The notes beneath the pieces are model-generated. The model saw only the letters and a list, made by a program, of their open reading frames with translations. It was not told where the DNA came from and did not search any database. This document shows positions 15,603 to 25,375 of a stretch of 34,666 bases of DNA, in pieces (the stretch's first letter is position 1; each line of letters opens with the position of its first letter). The stretch lies in the NCBI GenBank assembly GCA_021205305.1, contig JAJPXU010000071.1, positions 1 through 34,666 on the forward strand, written 5' to 3'. Source of the DNA: Lachnospiraceae bacterium. GTDB taxonomy: Bacteria; Bacillota; Clostridia; Lachnospirales; Lachnospiraceae. The position numbers and the translations under genes are program-made.

Positions 15603-17693
15603 TTATCTCTGCTTTACATCCTTCATACTGAAGCTCATGCGGCCCATCTTGTCCTTGCCAAGGCAAACCACTCTGACCTTATCTCCAAGCGTGAGCACGT
15701 CTTCTACGCGATTGATACGCTGCTTCGCGATGCGGGAAATGTGTACCATGCCTTCCTTGCCTGGTGCGAACTCTACGAAGCATCCGAAATCCTTGATGCT
15801 GACAACCACACCGTCAAAGACCTGGCCGGCCTCGAAGTCGGTCACAATGATGCGAATCATCTCAGCTGCCTTGTCCATCATCGCCTGATCTGTACCGCAG
15901 ATTGATACGAAACCGTCATCATTGATATCGATCTTCACACCTGTGCGCTCGATGATGGTGTTGATGGTCTTGCCTCTCTGGCCAACCACGTCGCCAATCT
16001 TCTGCGGATCGATCGTCATCTGCATGATCTTCGGCGCATACTCATTCACCGTAGGTCTCGGCTCCGCGATACACGGCATCATGATCTCTTTTAAGATATA
16101 TTCTCTCGCCTGATGTGTGCGGGAGATCGCTTCCTCTACGATCGGGCGGGTCAGACCGTGAATCTTAATATCCATCTGGATCGCTGTGATACCATCCAGT
16201 GTACCGGCCACCTTAAAGTCCATATCGCCAAAGAAATCTTCCAGACCCTGGATATCGGTCAATACGATATAATCGTCATCCGTCTCTCCGGTCACCAGAC
16301 CACAGGAGATACCCGCTACCGGCTTCTTAATCGGTACGCCGGCTGCCATCAGTGACATCGTCGACGCGCAGACGCTTGCCTGAGAAGTCGAACCATTGGA
16401 CTCAAAGGTCTCTGACACGGTGCGGATCGCGTACGGGAACTCTTCCTCGCTCGGTATTACCGGCATAAGCGCTTTTTCCGCCAGCGCGCCATGGCCGATC
16501 TCACGTCGTCCCGGTCCTCTGCTGACCTTCGTCTCACCGACTGAGTAAGACGGGAAATTATAATGATGCATATAGCGTTTGCAGCTGATATTATCATCCA
16601 GTCCGTCGATCTTCTGCACCTCAGAAAGCGGCGCCAGTGTCGTCACTGTGCAAATCTGCGTCTGTCCGCGTGTAAACATCGCGGAACCATGCACTCTCGG
16701 AATAATATCTACTTCCGCAGCGAGAGGACGAATCTGCGTAATTGCACGGCCGTCCGGGCGCTTATGATCTTTCAGAATCATCTTGCGGACTGTTTTCTTC
16801 TGATACTGATAAATCGCCTCAGAGAGGACAGACAGCCATTCCTCATTGTCCGCAAACGCTTCTTCCAACTTCGCGGTGATCTCACGGATATTCGCCTCAC
16901 GCACCTGCTTTACATCAGTAAATACAGCCTTCTCCATCTCTTCCGGCGGCACAATCTTTTTAATCGCATCAAACAGTTCTTCCGGAATCGCACAGCTCTC
17001 ATATGCGTGCTTTGGCTTGCCTACTTCAGCTACAATCTGATCGATGAATTTAATCAGCTCCAGGTTCACATCATGGCATTTGTAAATCGCGTCAATCATC
17101 ACATCATCCGGGATCTCATTCGCCCCAGCCTCGATCATGATGACTTTCTCGCGTGTAGAAGCAACCGTCAGCTGCAGATCGCCATTGTCCCATTCATCCT
17201 GAGACGGGTTCACAATCAGTTTCCCGTCTACAAGCCCCATCTGTGTCATCGCGCAGGGACCGTCAAAAGGGATATCCGAAATGCAGGTTGCAATCGCCGT
17301 ACCAATCATAGCGGTCAGTTCCGGACGGCACGCCGGATCTACCGACATTACCATATTATCCAGCGTCACATCATTGCGGTAGTCCTTCGGGAAAAGCGGA
17401 CGCATCGGGCGGTCAATCACACGATCCGTCAGAACCGCATTCTCGGAAGCCTTGCCTTCTCTTTTATTAAAGCCACCTGGAATCTTGCCTACTGCGTAAT
17501 ACTTCTCTTCATATTCCACGCTGAGCGGGAAAAAATCAATTCCATCTCTTGGCTTCTCTGACGCAGTCGCTGTACACAACACCGTCGTATCTCCATAATG
17601 CATAAACGCACATCCATTCGCCTGCGCACCTACCCGTCCGATATCGACGGTAAGCGTTCTTCCAGCCAGTTCCATTGAAAAACTCTTGTACAT
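15603..17693 (-). CDS. pnp: Polyribonucleotide nucleotidyltransferase (PNPase)
   Basis: SVEYEEKYYAVGKIPGGFNKREG, DRPMRPLFP, FMMDKAAEMI KH-like region and C-terminal S1 domain; RBS AAGGAGA before ATG 17693. Confidence 0.97.
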   Translation of the reverse strand: MYKSFSMELAGRTLTVDIGRVGAQANGCAFMHYGDTTVLCTATASEKPRDGIDFFPLSVEYEEKYYAVGKIPGGFNKREGKASENAVLTDRVIDRPMRPLFPKDYRNDVTLDNMVMSVDPACRPELTAMIGTAIATCISDIPFDGPCAMTQMGLVDGKLIVNPSQDEWDNGDLQLTVASTREKVIMIEAGANEIPDDVMIDAIYKCHDVNLELIKFIDQIVAEVGKPKHAYESCAIPEELFDAIKKIVPPEEMEKAVFTDVKQVREANIREITAKLEEAFADNEEWLSVLSEAIYQYQKKTVRKMILKDHKRPDGRAITQIRPLAAEVDIIPRVHGSAMFTRGQTQICTVTTLAPLSEVQKIDGLDDNISCKRYMHHYNFPSYSVGETKVSRGPGRREIGHGALAEKALMPVIPSEEEFPYAIRTVSETFESNGSTSQASVCASTMSLMAAGVPIKKPVAGISCGLVTGETDDDYIVLTDIQGLEDFFGDMDFKVAGTLDGITAIQMDIKIHGLTRPIVEEAISRTHQAREYILKEIMMPCIAEPRPTVNEYAPKIMQMTIDPQKIGDVVGQRGKTINTIIERTGVKIDINDDGFVSICGTDQAMMDKAAEMIRIIVTDFEAGQVFDGVVVSIKDFGCFVEFAPGKEGMVHISRIAKQRINRVEDVLTLGDKVRVVCLGKDKMGRMSFSMKDVKQR

Positions 17694-17919
17694 GATATTC
17701 TCCTTCTTCATAATCGTCTGCCCAGGACGGCTGACTTCTTCTCACGTCCTGAGCCTGATTCTCACTGCCTGCCCGATGCCCCAACTCTCCGTCCGACAGT
17801 GATGCAAACCGCATAAGAAAGACCATCACCAGCAAAAGCTACGAAACTACTGAAAAACTGACCGACGCTCGATCCGCTTTTCAGTGGTCTCGGCTGTCAC
17901 TGTGTGAAAGCCTCTCTGG

Positions 17920-17949
17920 AAAGAGGGCGGATATCGATCCGCCCTCTTT
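17920..17949 (-). terminator. Terminator of rpsO
   Basis: aaagagggcggat-atcg-atccgccctcttt perfect 13-bp stem immediately after rpsO stop. Confidence 0.8.
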
Positions 17950-17953
17950 TTCA

Positions 17954-18220
17954 TTATTTCCGGATGCCGAGCTTCGCGATCAGAGTACGATATCCTTCCA
18001 GATCCGTCTTCTTCAGATACTCCAGAAGGCCACGTCTCTTACCTACCATCTTCAGCAGTCCGCGTCTGGAATGATGATCCTTCGGATTCGCCTGAAGATG
18101 AGCGGTCAGTTCCTGAATCCGCGCAGTGAGAACCGCGATCTGTACTTCCGGTGATCCGGTATCTCCCGGTGTTCTCGCATACTCGTTAATAATAGCTGTC
18201 TTTTTTTCCTTGGAAATCAT
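17954..18220 (-). CDS. rpsO: 30S ribosomal protein S15
   Basis: [35 protein letters not shown]...[22 protein letters not shown]. Confidence 0.97.
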   Translation of the reverse strand: MISKEKKTAIINEYARTPGDTGSPEVQIAVLTARIQELTAHLQANPKDHHSRRGLLKMVGKRRGLLEYLKKTDLEGYRTLIAKLGIRK

Positions 18221-18424
18221 TGGTAAATCCTCCTGATATTTTTTATCGCGCATCCGCGCAAAATTTGCTCCCCTCAGTACCTCCCAGTCGCTTTGCCGCT
18301 GTATCGGTCACCACAGTAGCGCCACATCCAGGCTTCTCTGACATACGGAGCATGACCGCCAGAAACCAGGTTACCGGTTGGAGCTTCCGTGATTCCGGGT
18401 CTCGGCTGAACTCATACTGAACTA

Positions 18425-18453
18425 CTATAACACAAGTGTTGAAGAGCGTCAAT
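18425..18453 (-). promoter_or_regulatory. Sigma-A type promoter for rpsO
   Basis: Minus strand TTGACG-17 nt-TATAGT, about 205 nt upstream of rpsO start. Confidence 0.7.
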
Positions 18454-18466
18454 ATGATTTTTTCAA

Positions 18467-18499
18467 TTCAGAACAGCATATAACCTGCTGTTCTGAATA
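18467..18499 (-). repeat. Palindromic hairpin downstream of ftsK
   Basis: attcagaacagca(18467-18479)/tgctgttctgaat(18487-18499), perfect 13-bp stem. Confidence 0.8.
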
Positions 18500-18515
18500 G
18501 TTACATTTTTTTATT

Positions 18516-21500
18516 TCAATTTTCTTCCAGATAGTTCTCGAACTGCTCCGCGGACATCAGGATTTTACGAGGCTTTGTACCTTCCTCCGGTCCGACGACC
18601 CCCGCGTCTGAAAGCTGATCCATGATGCGTGCGGCGCGGTTGAAACCAATTTTAAAGACTCGCTGCAGCATACCAATCGAGGCCTTATCTTTTTCTATAA
18701 TAAACTTCCCGGCGTCCGCGAAAAGCTCATCGGTGTCTTCCGCCGTTCTGGCAGCGGCAGACGCTTTCTGTACCTTTGCGATCTGTTCCTCAATATCAGA
18801 TTCCGTCGCAAAACTGCTGTTGCTGTTTTTCAGAAAATCGACTACATCTGAGACTTCTTCATCCGAGACAAACGCCCCCTGCACACGCGCGGGTTTCTGG
18901 TAGCCTTGCGGGTAAAACAGCATATCACCCTTACCAAGCAGTTTTTCAGCTCCATACATATCAATGATGGTGCGGGAGTCCACACCAGAAGATACGGAAA
19001 ACGCAATTCTCGAAGGCATATTCGCCTTGATTAGTCCGGTAATGACATTCACAGACGGACGCTGCGTTGCAATGACCAGATGAATGCCTGCTGCTCGTGC
19101 CAGCTGAGCCAGACGACAAATCGAATCTTCTACTTCGCCCGGAGCGACCATCATCAGATCAGCAAGCTCATCGACAATAATAACGATCTGCGGAAGCTTT
19201 TGCGGTTTTTCCGGATCATCGACATCTGCGAGCGCTTCAATTTTCTGGTTGTAGCCTTTCAGGTCACGGACACCGACCTCCGCGAATTTCGCGTAACGAT
19301 CTGTCATCTCTGCCACGCCCCAGTTCAGCGCGCCAGCCGCCTTTTTGGGGTCTGTCACAACCGGGATAAGCAAATGAGGAATACCATTGTAGACACTCAG
19401 CTCGACCACCTTCGGGTCAATCATGATCAACTTCACTTCCTCTGGTTTCGCCTTATAGAGGATACTCATAATCAGCGTGTTGATGCAGACTGATTTACCA
19501 GAGCCCGTCGCACCCGCAATCAAAAGATGCGGCATCTTCGCAATATCCGAAACAACTACTTTTCCCGCAAGGTCTTTGCCTGTAGCAAATGCAAGCTTTG
19601 ATTTGTGATTCTGAAATTCATCCGATTCCAGCAGGTCGCGGAGCGGCACAACGCTGTTCTCTGTATTTGGTACTTCAATTCCGACGGCAGATTTACCGGG
19701 GATGGGTGCCTCAATACGAATATCCGCTGCCGCAAGGTTCAGTTTAATGTCGTCAGAGAGAGAAACAATCCGGCTGACCTTTACCCCCTGCTCCGGCAAA
19801 AGTTCATAACGGGTCACGCTCGGTCCACAGCTCACATTCGTCACAGTCACATGCACGCCAAAACTGTCCAGGGTTTGCTGAAGCTTTGCCGCTGTCTGCC
19901 GGATCTCCTGCTCCTGTCCCTTTCTGGATTTGCTGCTTCCCTTTTTCAGGAGCTCCAGAGGCGGGAACACATATTCCGGACGCACCGTTTTCGCCGTCTC
20001 CGCCGCCTCTGCCTCCACAGATGCAATTCCATCCGCAATCTCCTGCTCGGAAGAGCGGGGATTTCGTTTTATTTTGCCCGTTCCTCCCGCTTCCTGCGTT
20101 TCGGACTCTTCCTTTAATCCATCCCCGGAAGACGTGTTTTTTTGGGGTCTTTCCGAGTTGGACGATCGCTCCTCATATTCTTCTTCCAAATCACGCTCAG
20201 GCATCGGCTGCGGCATATCCTCCGTCACATCTGTACGGATTTTCTTTCTGCGAGATCGCTCCTCACTTTGAATCATTCGTTCATTCTTTTTTAAAGCACC
20301 GGTAGCTTCGCTTAAAGATCCCGTATCGACCGCCCTCTCAGACTCTGCAGTACCTTCTTTTATGCCTTCTTCCTCCTCCACACCTTCAATATGCAGGGAA
20401 AGCATTTCCTGCCCAAACTCCGGTGCCGCAGTTTGGGCAGCCGGTGTTTGATTTCCAGAGTGCTTCTCTTTTTCCAAATTGATAAAGTTGGTGTCATCTG
20501 CCATGCCGCTTCCTGTATCTGCGGAAACATCCATGTACGCCCCGCCTGAAACATTCGGCACCGAGCCGTCCGCAACAGCCGGATCATATGCTTTCGGAAG
20601 AATCTCATGGACATTCACCCCGACCTGCTCCGGTTCCCCGACAATCCTGGTATTTGTCGTCACGCCGCTGGCATGACGATGATGCCGCCGCTCACCGGTG
20701 GACTCTGTAAACATAACAGAGACATCCAGCTGCCGCTCTTCCGTCGCAGCCGGACGGGGTTTTTTCTTTTCTTTTTTACTCCTGCTGGTATACTCCGCCT
20801 CAAAAAACGGCTCCAGGCTCTGCGTCGAAACCTGCGTGGGAATCTCCGAATACACCGACATACGCTCCTGCCGCAATTCCCGTCTCTTCTCGGACTCTTC
20901 TGCCGGAACTCGCTCCGTCCCCTCTCCCAGAAAGTCCTGCGTTCCCTCAAACTGTTCCCATTCCCGGCGCCTTTTTTGTTCTTCCTTTCTGCGTTCAGAA
21001 GATTCTTTTGCAGAACGGTAGACACGGTCTCCCTGCCTCTTAACGCCGCCAATCAGGGACTTCTGGGTAACAAGTACAAGCGCAATCAGGGCAAACACCA
21101 CAAGCAGAACAGCGGCTCCCGCTGATCCCAGCGCAGGAGCCAGGAAATAAACGATGGTGCCGCCGACAACACCACCGCCGGTCTTTCCCGCTGCACAGCG
21201 TGCATAAAGCTTTCCAAGATAATAAACGCCGTCATAGTTTCCCTCAACCAGTGCCGCGAAACAGCACAGGCATAAATAAAACAGCATACAGCCGCCGAAT
21301 TTGATCCCGGCCAGCCGGTTCCCGCGATTTGAAATCCAGAATGCGCACGCCAGGAACAGCAGCAGCGGAAACACCCAGGCACAGACGCCGAAAATACCGA
21401 AACAGAAATCCGAAACCACACTGCCAAAATATCCGCCAATTCCAAAAAAGCTGATAAAAATAAAGACACACACGGCCAGAATCAGCCACAGCAGCGCTTC

Positions 21501-21746
21501 TCTTGCAAGCAGAGGGTTTGCCGAAGGGGAACTGTACTCCTGCACCGGCTCCGAATCATTACGCTGCGAAACAGAGGCAGCCGTTTTTGTTCTGGTTCCA
21601 CGGCTGCCGCTTGTCGTTGTCTTTGTATTTGATTTTGTATTTGATTTTATGTTTGTTTTTGTGTTTGTTTTTGTACTTGATTTTGATGCCGCCGGTTTCT
21701 TTTCCGAACCCGCGGCCGTAGTCTTTCTTGAAGCGTTCGATGCCAA
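18516..21746 (-). CDS. ftsK: DNA translocase FtsK/SpoIIIE
   Basis: Four-TM N-terminal domain, Walker A AGATGSGKSVCIN, DPKVVEL, C-terminal gamma winged helix (IGMLQRVFKIGFNRAARIMDQL). Probable TTG start at 21746 (AAGGGGAG RBS); the ATG ORF extends to 21800. Confidence 0.93.
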   Translation of the reverse strand: MASNASRKTTAAGSEKKPAASKSSTKTNTKTNIKSNTKSNTKTTTSGSRGTRTKTAASVSQRNDSEPVQEYSSPSANPLLAREALLWLILAVCVFIFISFFGIGGYFGSVVSDFCFGIFGVCAWVFPLLLFLACAFWISNRGNRLAGIKFGGCMLFYLCLCCFAALVEGNYDGVYYLGKLYARCAAGKTGGGVVGGTIVYFLAPALGSAGAAVLLVVFALIALVLVTQKSLIGGVKRQGDRVYRSAKESSERRKEEQKRRREWEQFEGTQDFLGEGTERVPAEESEKRRELRQERMSVYSEIPTQVSTQSLEPFFEAEYTSRSKKEKKKPRPAATEERQLDVSVMFTESTGERRHHRHASGVTTNTRIVGEPEQVGVNVHEILPKAYDPAVADGSVPNVSGGAYMDVSADTGSGMADDTNFINLEKEKHSGNQTPAAQTAAPEFGQEMLSLHIEGVEEEEGIKEGTAESERAVDTGSLSEATGALKKNERMIQSEERSRRKKIRTDVTEDMPQPMPERDLEEEYEERSSNSERPQKNTSSGDGLKEESETQEAGGTGKIKRNPRSSEQEIADGIASVEAEAAETAKTVRPEYVFPPLELLKKGSSKSRKGQEQEIRQTAAKLQQTLDSFGVHVTVTNVSCGPSVTRYELLPEQGVKVSRIVSLSDDIKLNLAAADIRIEAPIPGKSAVGIEVPNTENSVVPLRDLLESDEFQNHKSKLAFATGKDLAGKVVVSDIAKMPHLLIAGATGSGKSVCINTLIMSILYKAKPEEVKLIMIDPKVVELSVYNGIPHLLIPVVTDPKKAAGALNWGVAEMTDRYAKFAEVGVRDLKGYNQKIEALADVDDPEKPQKLPQIVIIVDELADLMMVAPGEVEDSICRLAQLARAAGIHLVIATQRPSVNVITGLIKANMPSRIAFSVSSGVDSRTIIDMYGAEKLLGKGDMLFYPQGYQKPARVQGAFVSDEEVSDVVDFLKNSNSSFATESDIEEQIAKVQKASAAARTAEDTDELFADAGKFIIEKDKASIGMLQRVFKIGFNRAARIMDQLSDAGVVGPEEGTKPRKILMSAEQFENYLEEN
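21622..21681 (-). repeat. 12-bp tandem repeat x5 in ftsK encoding [ST]-N-[TI]-K
   Basis: tttgtatttgat tttgtatttgat tttatgtttgtt tttgtgtttgtt tttgtacttgat on + strand. Confidence 0.8.
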
Positions 21747-21868
21747 ACCAGATACTCCCCTTTCATTCAGACAGCAAGCGCACCTGCCTGTTGGCGCCAC
21801 TGCGCATCTCCCTTCCAGATGCAGATACAGCGCTCCCTCCTTTGCGATCGAGCCGGAAACGACTTACG

Positions 21869-21905
21869 CTCTGCTGCCCGCCTGCGCCGGCCGCGGGCAG
21901 CAGAG
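21869..21905 (-). other. Strong hairpin between uppP and ftsK
   Basis: ctctgctgcccgc(21869-21881)/gcgggcagcagag(21893-21905) perfect 13-bp stem. Confidence 0.75.
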
Positions 21906-21953
21906 CTGCCGGATTCCATACACGGTCGTGTGCATTATCAGCCAGAAACGATC

Positions 21954-22829
21954 TCACAGAAGAAAATGTCCTGCAATCGCAATCAAACCGACAATCGCAC
22001 AATATCCGGAAAAATAAACAAACTTCTTATTGCGCACCACAACAAGCATCGTTTTAATACAGATATAACCGACAATTGCCGCACATACCATACCAATCGC
22101 GTAAATACCGATCTGCCCCATCTCAACCGGCTCTGCAATCACATCTTTAATCTCCAGTACCGCAGCGCCCATGATCGCCGGGATGGACAAAATAAATGAA
22201 TACTTCACAGCAAAGCGGCGATCCATCCCGCACAGCAGGCAGACAGCGATCGTCGTCCCGGAGCGGGAAAGCCCCGGCAGTGTCGCGCAGCCCTGTGCCG
22301 CGCCGATAATCAGCGCATCCCGGTAGCTGATATCCCGCGGAAGCTTATTTCCTTCCTGCACAGTATCCGCCATCAGAAGGAGCACTGCCGTAATCAAAAG
22401 ACAGATACCCGGAATCAGCAGCGTATCGCCTGCATCGGAAATCAGATCACTGCCCACCACTCCAATCAATCCGGTCGGAACCGTCGATACCAGAACCAGC
22501 ACCACAAATTTTCGGTAACTGTTGTGAACGATCTTTTTATACTTCAGGGAAGTCTTATGTATTTTGTTCAACAGGAAGGTCTTCAGATTCGAGCAGATAT
22601 CCACGAACATGAACACGGCCTCACAGATCATCTTCCAGATATCCCTGCGGTATACGATAAAAACCACAAGCAGCGTTCCTACATGGAGCATGATGTCAAA
22701 AAGCATCCCTCCATCTGTCTCGATATGAAACATATTTTCCAAAATGGCGAGATGACCGGAGCTGCTGACCGGAAGAAACTCCGTCAACCCCTGTACAATT
22801 CCAAGAAAAATAGACTGTAAAACTGTCAT
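21954..22829 (-). CDS. uppP: Undecaprenyl-diphosphate phosphatase
   Basis: IFLGIVQGLTEFLPVSSSGHL and LPGLSRSGTTI motifs; RBS GGAGG. Confidence 0.96.
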   Translation of the reverse strand: MTVLQSIFLGIVQGLTEFLPVSSSGHLAILENMFHIETDGGMLFDIMLHVGTLLVVFIVYRRDIWKMICEAVFMFVDICSNLKTFLLNKIHKTSLKYKKIVHNSYRKFVVLVLVSTVPTGLIGVVGSDLISDAGDTLLIPGICLLITAVLLLMADTVQEGNKLPRDISYRDALIIGAAQGCATLPGLSRSGTTIAVCLLCGMDRRFAVKYSFILSIPAIMGAAVLEIKDVIAEPVEMGQIGIYAIGMVCAAIVGYICIKTMLVVVRNKKFVYFSGYCAIVGLIAIAGHFLL

Positions 22830-22917
22830 AACTGCCTCCGCAATATAAAATGAAGTAACGGTTCAGAGCGGGCCGCCCTGAATCGTCACAAGGTAAAATA
22901 TGGATGCACCTCAGTGC

Positions 22918-22946
22918 ATTATAGCAGAGATTTTGCACAGGTACAA
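22918..22946 (-). promoter_or_regulatory. Sigma-A type promoter for uppP
   Basis: Minus strand TTGTAC-17 nt-TATAAT. Confidence 0.65.
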
Positions 22947-22957
22947 GAAATTTTTGT

Positions 22958-23653
22958 TCACCGTATCATAGAATACAGCTTTTTCAATGCTTCTCCGATA
23001 CCGCCCACCTCATTGATCAGTCCCTCGCGAACTGCCTCACCGCCGACGAGAATTGTTCCAAGGTCCTTTGTCAAAATCCCAGTATCCAGCATCATCTCCT
23101 CCAGACGCTCCTTTGTGGCCGTGGAGTGATCGCAGATAAAGCCAAGAATGCGATCCTGCATCTGCTGAAAATAATCATAGGTCTGCTGTGCGCCAATAAC
23201 GGTACCATTCATACGCACTGGATGGATTACCATCGTTCCTGTTTTTACAATAAAAGAATAATCGGTCGAGACCGCAATGGGAACGCCGATGGAATGGCTG
23301 CCCCCAAGCACAAGGGAAACGGTCGGCTTACTCAAGGACGCGATCATTTCGGCAATCGCCAGACCGGCTTCTACATCTCCGCCCACCGTATTCAGAAGAA
23401 TCAGCAGACCGTCAATATCCGGGCTGTCCTCGATTGCTGCCAGTTTCGGCAGCACATGCTCATATTTGGTTGTTTTCGAATTATTCGGAAGGCACTCGTG
23501 TCCCTCAATCTCCCCGATCACACTCAGCAGATGAATCCGCCCGTGCAACGCCACCTCACCGGTATCCCGGATGGCCTCCCGCTGTTCTTTCTCCTGGCTG
23601 GTCTGTTCTTCGGTACGTTCTGTTTTCTTTTTTTCCGATTGCTCCTGTCCCAT
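22958..23653 (-). CDS. ClpP/TepA-like serine protease (translocation-enhancing protein family)
   Basis: ClpP fold motifs: [54 protein letters not shown]; near ftsK/spoIIIE as for tepA in B. subtilis. Confidence 0.85.
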   Translation of the reverse strand: MGQEQSEKKKTERTEEQTSQEKEQREAIRDTGEVALHGRIHLLSVIGEIEGHECLPNNSKTTKYEHVLPKLAAIEDSPDIDGLLILLNTVGGDVEAGLAIAEMIASLSKPTVSLVLGGSHSIGVPIAVSTDYSFIVKTGTMVIHPVRMNGTVIGAQQTYDYFQQMQDRILGFICDHSTATKERLEEMMLDTGILTKDLGTILVGGEAVREGLINEVGGIGEALKKLYSMIR

Positions 23654-23819
23654 CTTTTCCGCTACTCCTTCCTCGAGTTCCGGCAGACTGACTGCATTGT
23701 ATGCATTGCAAAAAACGCATACGAATTACAATTTCCGCCGATCGATATCAGTATATCCGGAAAAAGAGGATTTCATACAGAAACATCAGCCCTCCGCCTG
23801 GGGAAAGCTGATGTATACA

Positions 23820-24590
23820 TCAATGAAAGTATTTTTTTTGCAGTGTATGTACCATTGAAATATAATGTTCCCGACAGGCCTCATTCTGCCCTGCTTCAAT
23901 CATAGAAATACAGGGCGCAAGCCACTCATCCCATATCGAATAATAGATCCCTGCGGAATCAGGCTGCTGGTCAATGTGCTTCACAATGCTTGGCGCAACA
24001 TCATAATACTCCTGAATCAGTTCTCTTCCGCCAGGGCTGTCCGCAAGATACGTATCCCTGTATTCGCGCAGAGTCTTCAGTTCATAACAATCGTCCGGCT
24101 TATCAAACGTACGGCAGACAGCGGTTGTGATGTAACACCAGTTTTTATGGAAACCGTCCTCGATCGTCGTATATGGCGCAGCCTGCAAATTCGTCTTCGG
24201 AAAGCTGCGCTTCCAGGACCTGGTCATTTCATCCGCCAACGGCTTCGAGGAATCTCCATGAAACTCCAGTACCATAGGCAGCACAAAAACAGCCATCGTC
24301 ATATTCAGGTCCATCTGAAGGTGTTCCTTCTTATTCTTCCTGGAACAAGCGTCAATTTTTTCCACCGCATAAGATGTCAGTGCATCCGCAAGCGCAGTCA
24401 GATACCGCTCTTTGTCGTCGGCCGCGTGATATCCGTTTTCAATCGCATCAAAAGCAGGGATATACTCCTGGTACATCCGCCCAAAAGCATCGGTATAGGT
24501 CTTTTTCTGAAAAAGCTGCATCACATCGCTGTCTTTGCAGCAGTCAAGAAGCTTATGTACCTCTTCGAGCTCGGACAATTCCTCATTCAT
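23820..24590 (-). CDS. Uncharacterised protein with CFI-box-like C-terminal motif
   Basis: Intact 256-aa ORF; CYITTAVCRTFDKPDDCYELKTLREYRDTYLADSPGGRELIQEYYDVAPSIVKHID resembles C[FY]I.TA..LR.FRD.......YY..AP. Confidence 0.7.
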   Translation of the reverse strand: MNEELSELEEVHKLLDCCKDSDVMQLFQKKTYTDAFGRMYQEYIPAFDAIENGYHAADDKERYLTALADALTSYAVEKIDACSRKNKKEHLQMDLNMTMAVFVLPMVLEFHGDSSKPLADEMTRSWKRSFPKTNLQAAPYTTIEDGFHKNWCYITTAVCRTFDKPDDCYELKTLREYRDTYLADSPGGRELIQEYYDVAPSIVKHIDQQPDSAGIYYSIWDEWLAPCISMIEAGQNEACREHYISMVHTLQKKYFH

Positions 24591-24643
24591 TGCGCATCAT
24601 CCTTTATGATAAAAGTAAGTCAGCCGTTCTTGGGCTTTTGTCT

Positions 24644-25375
24644 TTACGCCTCATCCAGATTCGTGTAGACCGCCTGCACATCATCGTCATCATCCAGCAG
24701 ATCCAGCGTCCGGTTCAGCTGCTTAATATCTGTCTCATCGGTCAGCGTCACATAGGTCTGCGGGATCATCGTAACCTCTGCAGATGCCATCGGAATGCCC
24801 TGATCTTCCAGAGACTGACGAACCATGCTGAAATCATCCGGATCAGTAAGAACCTCAAAGCTGTCTTCTTCCTCTGAAAAATCTTCTGCTCCGGCGTCAA
24901 GAGCCAGCATCATCAGATCATCCGCATCCATCTCACATTCTTCACGGTCTATGACAATCTGCCCCTTTTTATCAAACATATAGGAAACACAGCCCTGTGT
25001 GCCAATCGTGCCGCTGCCCTTGGTAAAAGCATTCCGGACATTGGAATAAGTACGGTTCTTATTGTCCGTCAGCGCCTCAACGATGATCGCAATACCGCTT
25101 GGGCCATATCCCTCGTAGGTCACATACTCATAATTTACATTTCCCATCTCACCGGCTGCTTTTTTAATACCGCGGTCGATGGTATCGTTCGGCATATTGT
25201 TTGCCTTCGCTTTGGCAATAACGTCGCGCAGACGGCTGTTGTTGGCCGGATCCGGGCCTCCCTCTTTTACCGCCACCGCAATCTCGCGGCCAATAATCGT
25301 AAATACTTTTCCTTTCGCAGCGTCATTTTTCTCTTTTTTGTGCTTAATATTCGCAAATTTTGAATGTCCTGACAT
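24644..25375 (-). CDS. YebC/PmpR family transcriptional regulator
   Basis: MSGHSKFANIKHKKEKNDAAKGKVFTIIGREIAVAVKEGG; full family length. Confidence 0.96.
   Translation of the reverse strand: MSGHSKFANIKHKKEKNDAAKGKVFTIIGREIAVAVKEGGPDPANNSRLRDVIAKAKANNMPNDTIDRGIKKAAGEMGNVNYEYVTYEGYGPSGIAIIVEALTDNKNRTYSNVRNAFTKGSGTIGTQGCVSYMFDKKGQIVIDREECEMDADDLMMLALDAGAEDFSEEEDSFEVLTDPDDFSMVRQSLEDQGIPMASAEVTMIPQTYVTLTDETDIKQLNRTLDLLDDDDDVQAVYTNLDEA

Noticed and set aside
16563-17561. 332-aa + ORF opposite pnp
   Set aside because: Antisense shadow of pnp; composition is typical of spurious complement ORFs.
18243-18452. 69-aa minus ORF in the rpsO leader
   Set aside because: Starts upstream of the predicted promoter and has no RBS; better explained as untranslated leader.
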